A DNA stretch of 64,000 nt, taken from the NCBI RefSeq assembly GCF_026151205.1, contig NC_087084.1:14617760-14681759 (forward strand). Direction: 5' to 3'. The notes beneath the pieces were generated by a model that searched no databases, was not told where the DNA came from, and saw only the letters and a list, made by a program, of their open reading frames with translations. The stretch comes from Bolinopsis microptera (lineage: Eukaryota > Ctenophora > Tentaculata > Lobata > Bolinopsidae). This document shows positions 9,933 to 19,814 of the stretch, piece after piece. Numbering within the stretch: the first letter of the stretch is position 1; every line of letters starts with the position of its first letter. The translations under genes were made by a program, and so were the position numbers.

Positions 9933-10746
9933 AGTACTCAGTATTATACATTTTATCATTGTAACCCAATAATCCTTAACAAAAGCTTTTTAGAACAATC
10001 TCGAAGATCGATTGCAAAGTAATTTAGCACGCTCGCAAAACTTAATACTTTCACGTTTTACGTTTTAATACTTTTAACACTACTATATAACAAATAATTT
10101 GAGGGACAGGATGGATTACTGAGAGGCACTGTGTTAAGGTGATTAAGTGGGTCCCAATCCCCACCGAGCATTGATCTTCTTTGTGTCATGCCTATTGCCT
10201 ATGTTCTGTAGGGTTCAATTGATGTCGGCCAAATAAAGTCCGATTACGCTGGTTCATTGATCAGAGGCAAACTTGATTCAGAACGAGAAAGGGTAAAATG
10301 TGATAATGATTAACTGGTCCAATTGGGCGCAATCCCCCCACAGATTACAATCGTGTCACCTTATTATTTTCAAGGCAGCATGTATAATGTATACTTTCTA
10401 ACCGTGGCTAATGCGACTAAGGACCATGATCGATAGACGATAGAATTAGACTATTATTAATATTAACAATGTAATATACTTGGTAGTCGCCAAGGCTCAA
10501 ACGTTGGACGTGATGCAAGTTGCAGCGTTAGACTCGATGTTTAACTTATCAACTTATTAATAACCCAACAGTTGAAACTCATCAAAGTTAAACTTGTATA
10601 ATTTATTGTTTTCCTAACATTACCTCCAGACCGTTAAGTTAATGAATCATATTATCAACAATTAACTGAGTAGGCGATGGGGAGCCGGAGAGCTGTGTTA
10701 CAATAGCAAATAGAACATGACATGATATGCGTGAGTTCGTTTTATA
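9933..10746. other. gene-free stretch upstream of the hAT element
   Basis: Contains AACACTACTATATAACAAAT (about 10077-10096), repeated near 55909, and a piece (AACAATCTCGA...TTTAGCACGCTCG, 9992-10036) that matches the outer sequence of the TTAGGG-bearing repeat near 3520-3555. Otherwise no feature is recognised. The last 8 bp are the hAT target site. Confidence 0.45.
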
Positions 10747-11460
10747 TAGGGTTGCCAACCGATATTACCGGCCGATAATTATCGGCGATAATTTCCCAAA
10801 AACCGTTATCGATTATTGCGATGATTTTCGATAATTATCGCGATAATCAACCAATTTTTATTATGGTAAAATGGCCACATTTAGCATATTTTTCAAATCT
10901 ATTTCTCTGTTTGTATTAACTAAAGTTGAAACCCAGTGCTAGCATAATTTGCAGTGTGATACTGATTGTATGCTGACGTGCTGTGTAGTATGTAATGTGT
11001 ATGAATTTGTAGCAGTGAAAATTGGAATGTTGCGTTATCGCATCTAATAAGTAACTTGGAGGTTGTTATATGGTCCACCATATGTTACCATCACTGGACA
11101 ACATGACACTCCAAAACTTTGAACATAACACGAGGAAATATATACATAAGTTATAGTACACATAAGTTATTCTCTGTGTTGACAACATGACACTCCAAAA
11201 CTTTGAACATAATATTAATACAAGGAAAATATGGACAGAACTGAACAAAAACAAAAACCATGGAAGCATGTAGGGATTTAGACCTGATATCGATCATATA
11301 TACTAAAAATACTCTAACACAATTGTAACTGCAGTTTTACAGAACTCTAAATGCTTAATGAACACTCTTGCAGATACCACCTGTATTCACACTCAGACCT
11401 GAGTGTAGTCATTTTCCGATACGAGATTGGGGACGGGTTCTATAAACAAACAAACAACAA

Positions 11461-11755
11461 ACATATGGTCAGACGTAGTTATTGTTGTTTGTTAAAGCCC
11501 GGAAAGGAACTCAGACTGCAACGAGACTACAAAACCTGTTGGAGCTCAGTGTGCAGTATTTTGGAGAGATATGACCGGATAATTGATGCAGTGCACAGAA
11601 TTTTAGATGACTTGGAGCTAGGCAATCTAAAGCTGGATGCAGGAGAGACTGAGTTAGCTAAAGACATAACCAAGACTCTCGCACCGTTCAAGAATGTAAC
11701 TGAGTTTTTGTGTAAAAGAGAAAGCATGCTCGCTCAAGCAGAAGTGATAATTTAG
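11461..11755 (+). pseudogene. hAT transposase fragment 1
   Basis: The frame carries the hAT/BED-type landmark RDYKTCWSSVCSILERY, where a typical element has RW(S/N)S, then a long helix (IIDAVHRILDDLEL) and ELAKDITKTLAPFKNVTEFL. These are characteristic of the region between the catalytic residues of hAT transposases. It stops after MLAQAEVII. The N-terminal zinc finger and the C-terminal dimerisation domain are missing. The open frame technically begins at 11351, but transposase similarity starts near 11461. Confidence 0.8.
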
Positions 11756-13384
11756 TTTATTGACAGTAATTAAGCTCGGGAAAATGGGTCAAACTTAATC
11801 CTTGTCATGTCCACCTGTAGGTTCCACCAGGATCTCGAATTTATAACGTTCATTAGTATAATAGTATAGTGACACTCGAAAACCACGAACTTTAGTACGT
11901 AAATCGTCCGATAGTTAGTGAGAAGAGGAGCAATTTTGTTTACAATAGCTCAAAGCTATCAAGATAAGCTCGAAATGATTCGACTTCGAATGAAATCTAC
12001 TGGAAATCCATTCATCACGGACTTGAATCAAGATAGGATTTCTATCGTGGGAATAGCTACCAGAGCTGAGGTATGGAACTATGATCATTATTTATTATTA
12101 GAAACCCTGGCCCCGGTCATATCCGGTGGTTTTACATTTACGAGCCGACTAGCTCCTAGACACCTATTGACAGCCTGACAGGGTGGCTCACTCAAATTTG
12201 AACTGTGACACGTCCAAATTCCATGGTAAATTGGGGTTTTGATGTAGTAACCAGATTCATTAATCATTATAAATAACATTTATGTCATGATAATCAATAT
12301 GCCCATCAGCTGGTTAGGTGAGTGTGTAAAAAATATGCAATAAATTGTAGATTTACTGATCACCAGCCTGACGGTGCTAGCTCTATGAGGCTGGTCAACA
12401 AACCAGCAGAACAATAAGAAAATGTAAAATATTCCCCGTCAATAGGTCTCAGCGAACCTTAACATTAGTCGAAATATTCTCCTTAGCATCGCGAGGCTAT
12501 TATTAACAAAGAAGCTTAAAATTGTGTATAACAGAATAACTTGATGAACGTGTGTATAAACGCTTCACATCACTCTATATTTGCCGTACGGATGCCAATT
12601 ATGGATCGCTTCCCCCTGGTTTAAAGTCCTGGCTGAAGATTGATTAAAAATGGATTTGTCAACTAAGACGATAAATGGGGAAGGAATTTAAACAGGCAAC
12701 TATTTATTTGCTTCACTATGCAGTATGCACCTATGCACCCTGTTAGCGTTCACGTGCACCCTCTCAGTTTCTCATTTGATCTCATGCAGATGCGGCAGAG
12801 GTGCCGACCAGAGTAACAGGTCACTGTTAGAACAGTGATTATTGAACGTATGATAGATAACAACCGATACTAAAGCAGTGGATCTAAATGTCACCTGGTA
12901 AAACCCGGGGTGAAATATTTACATTAAGCGTCTCAACGGCTCCTGGCACATGGTAGAACCTGGTTAGCACGGGAAATTGGGTCAAACTTAACCCTAATTG
13001 TCATATCCTCCTGTAGGTTTTACTTAATGAATTTACAAAATTCAATTATAGTAATAGTATTGTGACACTTGAAAGTCACGAACTTAAGTTGCTCAAAGCT
13101 ATCAAGATTAGTGTTACTAACCGATATTATCGAGGAAAATTTCCCAAAAATCGTTATAGATTATCACGACAATTTTCGAGAATTATCGCGATAATCAACC
13201 AATTTTTATTATGGTAAAATGGCCACATTTAGCATATTTTTCAAATCTATTTCTCTGTCTGTAAAGTTAAAACCCAGTTCTACTGCTAGCATAATTTGCA
13301 GTGTGATGGTATGTGCGTATGAATTTGCGGCAGTAAAGATTGAAATTTTGCGTTATCGCATCTAGTAAGTAACTTGGAGGTTGT

Positions 13385-13615
13385 ATGGTCAGACGTAGTT
13401 ATTGTTGTTTATTGAAGCACGGAAAGGAACTCAGACTGCAACGAGACTACAAAACCCGTTGGAGCTCGGTGTGCAGTATGTTGGAGAGATATAACCGGAT
13501 AACTGATGCAGTGCACGGAATTTTAGATGACTTGGAGCTAGGCTGGATGCAGGAGACACTGAGTTAGCAAAAGACATTACCAAGACTCTCGCACCGTTCA
13601 AGACCATATTTGGTT
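13385..13615 (+). pseudogene. hAT transposase fragment 2
   Basis: Second copy of the same region as 11461-11710, with RDYKTRWSSVCSMLERY (keeping the expected RW) and a 14-bp deletion after LDDLELG. The deletion shifts the frame, and a stop follows. Sequence matching the next part, KDITKTLAPFK, continues in another frame to about 13603. This copy is broken independently of fragment 1. Confidence 0.75.
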
Positions 13616-13928
13616 CGTGCGTCATTTTTTCGGGAAAAGTGCGTGAAGTGTGTTCATTTTTTTTTTCGTGCTTTAAAGTGCGTTCTCCGTTGGCACATTT
13701 ATACAATTAAAACAACAGATCATAAAATATTAGCAAGAAATTAAGTACAAAGGTTGCAATGTTACATCTTACTCTTAGCATAGGAGCATAATTCAAATAT
13801 GCAAAGTGTATACACATATTACTTGACAAATTAATCGCCGATAACAGATATAATCGCGATAATTTTGAAAAAATTATCGATTATCGCGATAAAAATGTTG
13901 TACCGATAATGGCAACCCTAGTTTTATA

Positions 13929-14053
13929 AGTACCCTTGCGTTTATTATATCGCCGCGCGGGCGTTTACTATATCGCCGCGCGGTCGCGGGCTGTCACAGC
14001 TCGCTAATATAGCGGGAGCCCGCTATACCATCGGGCTTGACATACGTACTTGC
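13929..14053. other. GC-rich motif cluster (TATATCGCCGCGCGG)
   Basis: Short stretch with two direct copies of TATATCGCCGCGCGG (about 13947 and 13970) and an inverted TATAGCGGGAGCCCGCTATA hairpin. Similar ATTTATATAGCGG motifs recur at 20700-20940 inside the provirus. Confidence 0.4.
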
Positions 14054-15675
14054 ATGCCACTTTTAGCGCGCGAAACATGTATCAATGCTGGAATTGATGA
14101 AATTTCAAATGAGCAGTTAAAGTACGGTTCTCCTGGACTTCTGCCTTGGTTAAAGGATTTTTTGAAACTGTGTGGACAGTGGAAAAGTGAGGATATTCCT
14201 AATGATTGGAGAAAAGGAATAATCACCATCATCCCAAAGAAAGGGGACCTCACATATTGTAACAATAACAGAGGTATAACTTTACGCTCAACTATATCAA
14301 AGTTATTCCAAATTGTGTTGTTAAAAAGACTGAGTAATGGGCTTGAAAAATTACTCAGAGAGAATCAGTGTGGTTTCAGGAGAAACTGTTCTTGTATAGA
14401 TAAGCTGTACTCACTTCATTGTATAATACACAATTGTATAGAATTCAACGTCCCTTTGTACATAAACTTTATTGATTTTAAAGCTGCTTTTGATTCAATC
14501 AATCGTGACTTTATTAATTATTTGGAAAGCTTTTGAACATTATGGTCTTCCGACAAAATATATTAATGTTTTCAAAGCGTTCTTTAGAGCAACTGAAAGT
14601 GAAACTAATAAATCAATGAAACTAATAAATCAATGTTTTAGCTCATTTTACAAAGTCAAATATTTAAAACAATTAAAATTGTATAGTGCTCAATTTGTAA
14701 ATGACTAGTTGATCTTTGCTATTGGAAGTTTGTCAAGGACTGGCAGCTAGCGGGGCAAGGAATGCACGGGCTTAGGGGCTTTTGTGCACACCAGAACACT
14801 AGCTCGGTAGATTTTTGGAAACTAGAAGGACTGAAAACTAAAATTGTTTTTGATGGAGGCTGAGGCATGTTTTTGAGAGGGACGGTATAATAGCTTGTGG
14901 TAACTACTGGCCTTTACTTTAATAGGATGAAGTTTTAGTTTTAGGACAGGAAGAAGGCATTAAGAAGATTTGCTCTTTGTTTACAAGGCAGAATATAAGC
15001 AATGTTGGTTATAATATGTAGAAAGTGCAGTTCGTGTCAATGGAGAATTGACAAGATGGTTTGATGTCGATTCGGGGACTGGACAAGGTGATGTGCAAGG
15101 GCCCCCCTTTTTAATCTTGTACTTAACTGGGGATTGCAGAGAAGTTTAAGAATATGAATTCTTGTGAAAAGGCCCTTTGGGTATGAAATTGATCCAAATC
15201 GATATATTTTTGGACGCTGATTACGAATCACCCCCCATGACGTAGGGTAAAAATGCTTCCCTGGAGAGTTATGGGCAAAAAACCGTTTTGGTCACGTGAC
15301 AGGCTAGTAAAACATGAATTCGATTGTTTAGGGCTCGGGTTAGGGTTAGGGTTGTGGTAAGGGTTATGGATAGCTTCGGGGTTATGGTTAGGGTTAGGGT
15401 TGGGATTAGTGTTTATGTAAAACCGTTTTGTACGGCTGTAAAACCATAAAAACCAAAGTCACGTGAAATTTTGGGCGAGCGAATTAGTAAAAGCCCTTCA
15501 GTACAGACAAAGTTCCGGACAACCGGAAAAATGTGTCATTGATCTTGACTATGCTGATGACATCGCAGGAATGGATGACACTGTTGAAGGACTGCAAGAA
15601 ACTACGGACAATATTGCGAAATACTGTGGACTTGGGGGTTTAAACTTGATGGAGGTTGTAGGTATTAGGTTATAA
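14054..15675 (+). pseudogene. non-LTR retrotransposon reverse transcriptase, broken
   Basis: The first 160 codons (14054-14536) are clear LINE reverse transcriptase, with the order WRKGIITIIPKKGDLTYCNN, RGITLRSTISKLFQ, ENQCGFRRNCSCIDKLYSLH and YINFIDFKAAFDSINRDF. The last contains the first catalytic aspartate motif. The frame then shifts and decays. The polymerase YADD motif reappears at about 15547-15560 (IDLDYADDIAGMDDTVEGLQET), after a 230-bp insertion of the TTAGGG-bearing repeat (15196-15425). The domain set fits an APE-type LINE (RTE/CR1/L2-like; clade not resolved). The endonuclease and the C terminus are absent. Confidence 0.85.
15196..15425 (+). repeat. dispersed repeat with interstitial TTAGGG units, copy 2
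   Basis: Carries TTTTTGGACGCTGATTACGA, ATCACCCCCCATGACG, a GGTCACGTGAC box and two clusters of GGGTTAGGGTTAGGGTTG. It interrupts the LINE reverse transcriptase at 14054-15675. It is the most diverged of the three copies. Confidence 0.65.
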
Positions 15676-15721
15676 TATTCATTTGTAATGCTTAGATGGG
15701 GTAGACTAAATTTGTCGTTCT

Positions 15722-16920
15722 TGTAGGAACCTCCCGTGGGAGTAACTACTAACTAGTCACTAGGTCTACGCAATTTATAGGGCTCCATCCTATAAGAACC
15801 AGTATAGGATCTAACTACGCCTGGTATATAGTACTGACTACAAGTCTTAATAACTTGCGGTCTAACTACTAGTAGCTAGAGCGCTCTAATGATGACTAGC
15901 TTGAGGGTCTTCGGGATCGATAGTCTCCACCAGTATGGTGTTACTCTAATTCGCCAAGAACTTGTATCCTCCTGAAACTGTACGAGTTAAGCTTGTGATT
16001 AAATACGACTTTCTGTGTCAAGGACTCAAATTTACTTGTGGCAATGCACACTTTTAGTAATTGTAACGACTCAACTTTCAATCATAGTCTCAGAGACTTG
16101 CAGTATAGCAGTTTTAGCAGTTGTAGTATAAGCGATTAATGACAGTATATGAAAAGACCAGCAGAACATCTGGTCATCACGGTAAGTAGTATCAAGTATC
16201 ATAGTATAGTACAATAAAATATAGTATCGACCGAGCTAACCGACCTTAGGATGAGTGGGAGGGGTGGACAGTTGAAGAGCTGGTTCTCTAATCTGCATAT
16301 CGCCACCGCAGCTTAAAGAGTCGACTTTCCTCAACAAGTCCGGAGATGAGTCTGATCGCTGGCCGGAGATGAGTCTGATCATCTTCAGTCGCACGGAGGC
16401 AGAATCAGGGCGTCATCTTAGGGATAAGGGCAGGAACAGAGTAGAAGTGAAGGGATCCAGAGGGTCAGTGTCGGAACGATCGGAGGCCGAGTGGCCAACT
16501 CGAAGTTGGAATAATGGAACTGAGTAGAAGTGGGGAGAAGTCCAGGTCGTCATCTCGAATAGTCTCCCAGGTTCTGTTAATTTACCGTTTAAACTCAGAG
16601 GTCCGCTAATTAATTGGTCGTATCAGCTCGGTTTGTCTCGTCCTGTCCCGGTGCACTGAAATATGAGATTTCGCCGTCAGGACACCGGTTCGGGGGCTCC
16701 GTGATTGGTTGCTATTCGTACGGTTGCTACGGTGATTGGCGCGCTCCACAGTTTGATGGGAGCCTCATCACTGCAACTCTTAATGAGTTTTCATTCGCTC
16801 CTAGGCAGGTGTCCCGTCCGGTCCATCACGGTATGAACTAGGTATGAAGTGTAAGTGTCAACTCCCAGTGCTCAGTTATTAACTGAGCGACAAAAAGAAT
16901 AGGGGGCCGAGGTTCTTACA
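15722..16920 (-). repeat. 3' long terminal repeat of the env provirus
   Basis: 1199 bp, TG...CA ends with short inverted tips (TGTAGGAAC / TGTAAGAAC). It carries internal tandem words (GGAGATGAGTCTGATC twice, near 16342 and 16364). An identical 75-codon open frame on the plus strand at 16614-16841 and 24919-25146 exists only because the LTR is duplicated. In element orientation a TATAAAT lies close to the end of the LTR (about 15773-15779). Confidence 0.9.
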
Positions 16921-16934
16921 CGTCCCTTTCTTCC
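16921..16934 (-). promoter_or_regulatory. polypurine tract adjoining the 3' LTR
   Basis: On the minus strand GGAAGAAAGGGACG ends exactly where the LTR starts (TGTAAGAAC). A purine run in this place primes plus-strand DNA synthesis in LTR elements and fixes the orientation. Confidence 0.75.
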
Positions 16935-17690
16935 AAACTGGCGTCCCGCCATGAGTCTATCTGCGTTTTTGGAATCGGGGAGTTGACATGGAGAATGGAG
17001 GTTGACATCAAGGGTTGCTTGGGAGAGAGATCCACGATGGTTAGGAGTTGTTGGCCCGGTTAACCTTGGTCGATACATTAATACACTTCTAAAAACGTGG
17101 TTTCGCCGCAATAATTTAAGTTAACCCGGTTGTAAATAGTTAAAATAAAACTTGTTTTTTTTTTACAACAAACATTTCGCCAATTATCTTTTACTTTAGT
17201 TCGTAAATAGTTTTCGGCATTAGGCCAATGGTTATTGATGAATGGAGCTGTGCGGTGTTAAGTGTATGACTTTGAATGACTAACAATATCGCCAACATTT
17301 GTTAGAAAAGAAAAGTTACAACTGCAAGTACTAAGGCACGGTTTGTGAAAAGCTTCTTCTTCCTCATTTATTCAAGCCGAGGGTTGCGACTGGGTGATCG
17401 CAGGTAGAGGGTTCCCATGATTGGGAGACCATAACCTGCTTTCTTCGGTCGGACCAGCACTCGCCCACTCGGCAGAACCGAGATTTTAGTGAGTTTGTGA
17501 GTGAGTGTGACCTAAGGTTCGACGGTAAAGGAGAGAGGCAGAGAAGGAAAAAGAGGGAATTGGTTTTATCATGGAACGCCTATGACCAGGTCGTATCCAG
17601 ACATCTACTCAGAGGTTTGGAAGTACCACTATTCTAGAGAAAACTACCTCCTATTTATAAAAGTCACACTACTATACTCACGCGCCGCCA
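16935..17690 (-). other. non-coding 3' region of the provirus between env and the 3' LTR
   Basis: About 750 bp with no open frame of note on the element strand. It is long for a retroviral 3' untranslated region and contains T-rich sequence and inverted words near 17390-17500 (GGGAGACC, CCGAGATTTTAG). It may be remnant sequence or regulatory. Nothing is recognised. Confidence 0.4.
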
Positions 17691-19814
17691 TTACTGGAAA
17701 GTTCGTTTTTCGTCCTGTAAGCCAGGGTAGACTGGATGATATCCGCCCGGGTACATGTATTGTGATGCGTAAGGTCCGGGTAGTGTGCCATCTTGCTGTT
17801 CTGCTTGTCCGATGGGTGCTGTCGGTTTAGGGGCTTCCCCTGCATTTACCACTAATGATATGTGGCTCTCTGATCTCGGTAAGGTACTGCATCGTTCTTC
17901 GCCATATCTTTCTAAGCCGGGGTCTCGGAAGTGCACTCTGGTTGAGTTTCGCCTGCACTTGCAACACGGTGGGGGACACATATTAGTGTTAGGAGCGACA
18001 AAGTCTTTGATCATTTTCAATACCACAAATACCAGCAGTGTGACCCCTACGATGCATGCCATTTTAAAGTACTTGGGGATCATTTTTATATTTTGTATGG
18101 TGTCTTTAATTATTGGTTGTGCACTCTGCATGGTGGCAATCCCCTTTTGTCCTTCTTTCAGCTTCTGTAAGTCCTCCTGGAAGTTTTGCACGTCTCTCGC
18201 CAAGCTCTCTGCTCCCAGCCCCGGAATTTTGATCATATCCTCTCGATCTATCATTGGCGCCAGTAGAGGTGGTTTTCGGTACATGATACTGTTGGGCGCC
18301 GCATTCTCGGGACTGTGTATCACTATGTTACCGAAGCTAACACTCGTGGTATTTCGATCCCATTTCACAAATGTCACTTGATGCTCCGGCATTATTCTTT
18401 CCGCCACTGATGATGTGGTTTGCATGTGTGGGTGGGAAGTACCTTGTTCCGAGGATTTGTGGGACACTATCTTTATCGCCGTCGAGTTGGTTCGTAGTCC
18501 AGCTGGTGTTGAGATGTACGCGTCAGTGTTACATGCCACCAAGGGGCAGCTAGAGGTCTTGGTTCGCCGGGAGTTGAGACAGTCGTCAAACTGTACAAGT
18601 TCGTATTGAGTTTCTTGGCAGATCATTGCCCTCGCGAAGACAGGACACTGCTTTGGGGTTCTTAAAACATACCATTTGCCGTCCTGGAATGTTGCATAAG
18701 GTGGTGACTTAAAAGCGAGGCAGTGGGTGCTGTTGTCATAGGTAGTTCGAGCGACGAATCCAGTTTGTCGTATAGCAAAGAACGCCGAGAGTTGTGCTGT
18801 GTCCATGTCAGGAAACAGGAGTACAAATCTAAATTGTAGATTTTCAAAATCTGCCTCGATCAATGTCGCTGTAGCCGTTTGATACAGAAGATGGGGAAAT
18901 TCTGCGAAGAATTTTGAGGTCTTGGCCAGTTGCCCAGTTGCTAGGTGTCTCACTTCGTCTACACTGAGAAGGGAAGGAGTCAGTCGTCCCGACAGTTGAC
19001 CGTTCAGCACAAACTGGAGCAGATCTTTCAGTTGGTCGATCGATTCTTTCGCTAATGCATATGCATACGCTCCCACTTGGCAGTTTAGCACCCTGCTGAG
19101 ACCAAAGAATTGTTTCTGCAATGCTCGTGTGTATCCAAACAGCTTTGTTGTTGCTTCTGCCAACTTCTGATTGAAGTCATCCTCGTGTTTTATTCTCGCC
19201 GCTAGGGAAGCCTTTATTTTGCCGATTGAGTTTTCTTGTTCAGTTAACATCTGTTGGATCTTTTTAATTGTTCTTTCGTTTTGAACACTAAGGTCCAGTG
19301 CCGTTGCAGCTGTCGCTATTGCAGCGACCCCCACGAGGAATCGCCGTCTCCTGTGTGGAAGTTTATGGCACCTAGCGTCGGTGATGTTAAAGGTTTCGCA
19401 GAGCCTTGCCGATTTGAGCTGGTATTCCGACAAATAGATAGCTTCATATGCCGCCGATAAAGCATTTATTTCTAGTTGGTAATTCGCCTCCGCCATTTCG
19501 GTTCTTTGTCTAGTGTGTAGTCCGCAATGTAGCCCTTCAGTTAGTGCCGAAATATTGGCCTTCTGGAGTTGTATGACTATGCTGGACACTTGATATCCAG
19601 CATGGGTGATGAGAGTGCCTGTCCTTTCCATTAACACTCCTCGTGATGGTAAACTCACGAATCCTGTTCCGTCTCGCCCAATATCTAAAGGTAGAACTTC
19701 TGGTTCGGGAGGATCGCCTAGAGATTCGCCGTCTACTGTTCCGAAGATTGCCAAGTTCCATATGGTTGTCAGGGTGGTGATCCAGAGCAGTATCCTCCAT
19801 AGTTCGGTTGACAT
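17691..19814 (-). CDS. env: retroviral-type envelope glycoprotein, class I fusion architecture (707 aa)
   Basis: Intact frame with the order expected of a class I fusion glycoprotein. A hydrophobic signal lies at residues 5-25. A surface part ends at a furin-type RRRR (155-158). Next comes an Ala/Gly-rich fusion peptide (about 159-175) and a long heptad-repeat helix (about 176-240). A cysteine-bearing core follows (Cys at 245, 365, 390, 399, 412, 423, 428), then a second shorter helix (about 535-565). One membrane span (about 584-601) and a 106-residue tail with a CPPPCCKC cluster complete the protein. N-glycosylation sequons are near 87, 143, 361, 443 and 488. It would act at the membrane, promoting virus-cell or cell-cell fusion. 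It sits just before the 3' LTR, the canonical env position. I cannot assign it to a named env family; errantivirus/baculovirus F-like and other retroviral types share this plan. A spliced mRNA is likely, since a donor lies near the 5' LTR. Confidence 0.85.
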   Translation of the reverse strand: MSTELWRILLWITTLTTIWNLAIFGTVDGESLGDPPEPEVLPLDIGRDGTGFVSLPSRGVLMERTGTLITHAGYQVSSIVIQLQKANISALTEGLHCGLHTRQRTEMAEANYQLEINALSAAYEAIYLSEYQLKSARLCETFNITDARCHKLPHRRRRFLVGVAAIATAATALDLSVQNERTIKKIQQMLTEQENSIGKIKASLAARIKHEDDFNQKLAEATTKLFGYTRALQKQFFGLSRVLNCQVGAYAYALAKESIDQLKDLLQFVLNGQLSGRLTPSLLSVDEVRHLATGQLAKTSKFFAEFPHLLYQTATATLIEADFENLQFRFVLLFPDMDTAQLSAFFAIRQTGFVARTTYDNSTHCLAFKSPPYATFQDGKWYVLRTPKQCPVFARAMICQETQYELVQFDDCLNSRRTKTSSCPLVACNTDAYISTPAGLRTNSTAIKIVSHKSSEQGTSHPHMQTTSSVAERIMPEHQVTFVKWDRNTTSVSFGNIVIHSPENAAPNSIMYRKPPLLAPMIDREDMIKIPGLGAESLARDVQNFQEDLQKLKEGQKGIATMQSAQPIIKDTIQNIKMIPKYFKMACIVGVTLLVFVVLKMIKDFVAPNTNMCPPPCCKCRRNSTRVHFRDPGLERYGEERCSTLPRSESHISLVVNAGEAPKPTAPIGQAEQQDGTLPGPYASQYMYPGGYHPVYPGLQDEKRTFQ

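Larger units (their letters stand above)
10747..13920 (+). mobile_element. hAT-superfamily DNA transposon, internally duplicated and defective
   Basis: The ends are TAGGGTTGCC and GGCAACCCTA (perfect 10-bp inverted repeats, with looser ATCG/CGAT-rich similarity inward). They are flanked by an exact 8-bp target duplication GTTTTATA at 10739-10746 and 13921-13928, the hallmark of hAT elements. Inside, the sequence from the 5' end through the transposase fragment recurs at 13110-13615, and 11765-11965 recurs at 12966-13107. The element is thus a rearranged composite of two partial copies. Both transposase pieces are truncated, so it cannot be autonomous. A small related MITE lies at 55567-55778. 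Confidence 0.88.

Noticed and set aside
13431-13706. 91-codon minus-strand frame
   Set aside because: Antisense to the second hAT transposase fragment.
16614-16841. 75-codon plus-strand frame, identical at 24919-25146
   Set aside because: Lies within the LTR and is identical only because the LTR is duplicated; antisense to the element; no recognisable product.
17785-18381. 198-codon plus-strand frame
   Set aside because: Antisense to env; no domain, no start context, and the env frame explains the openness.
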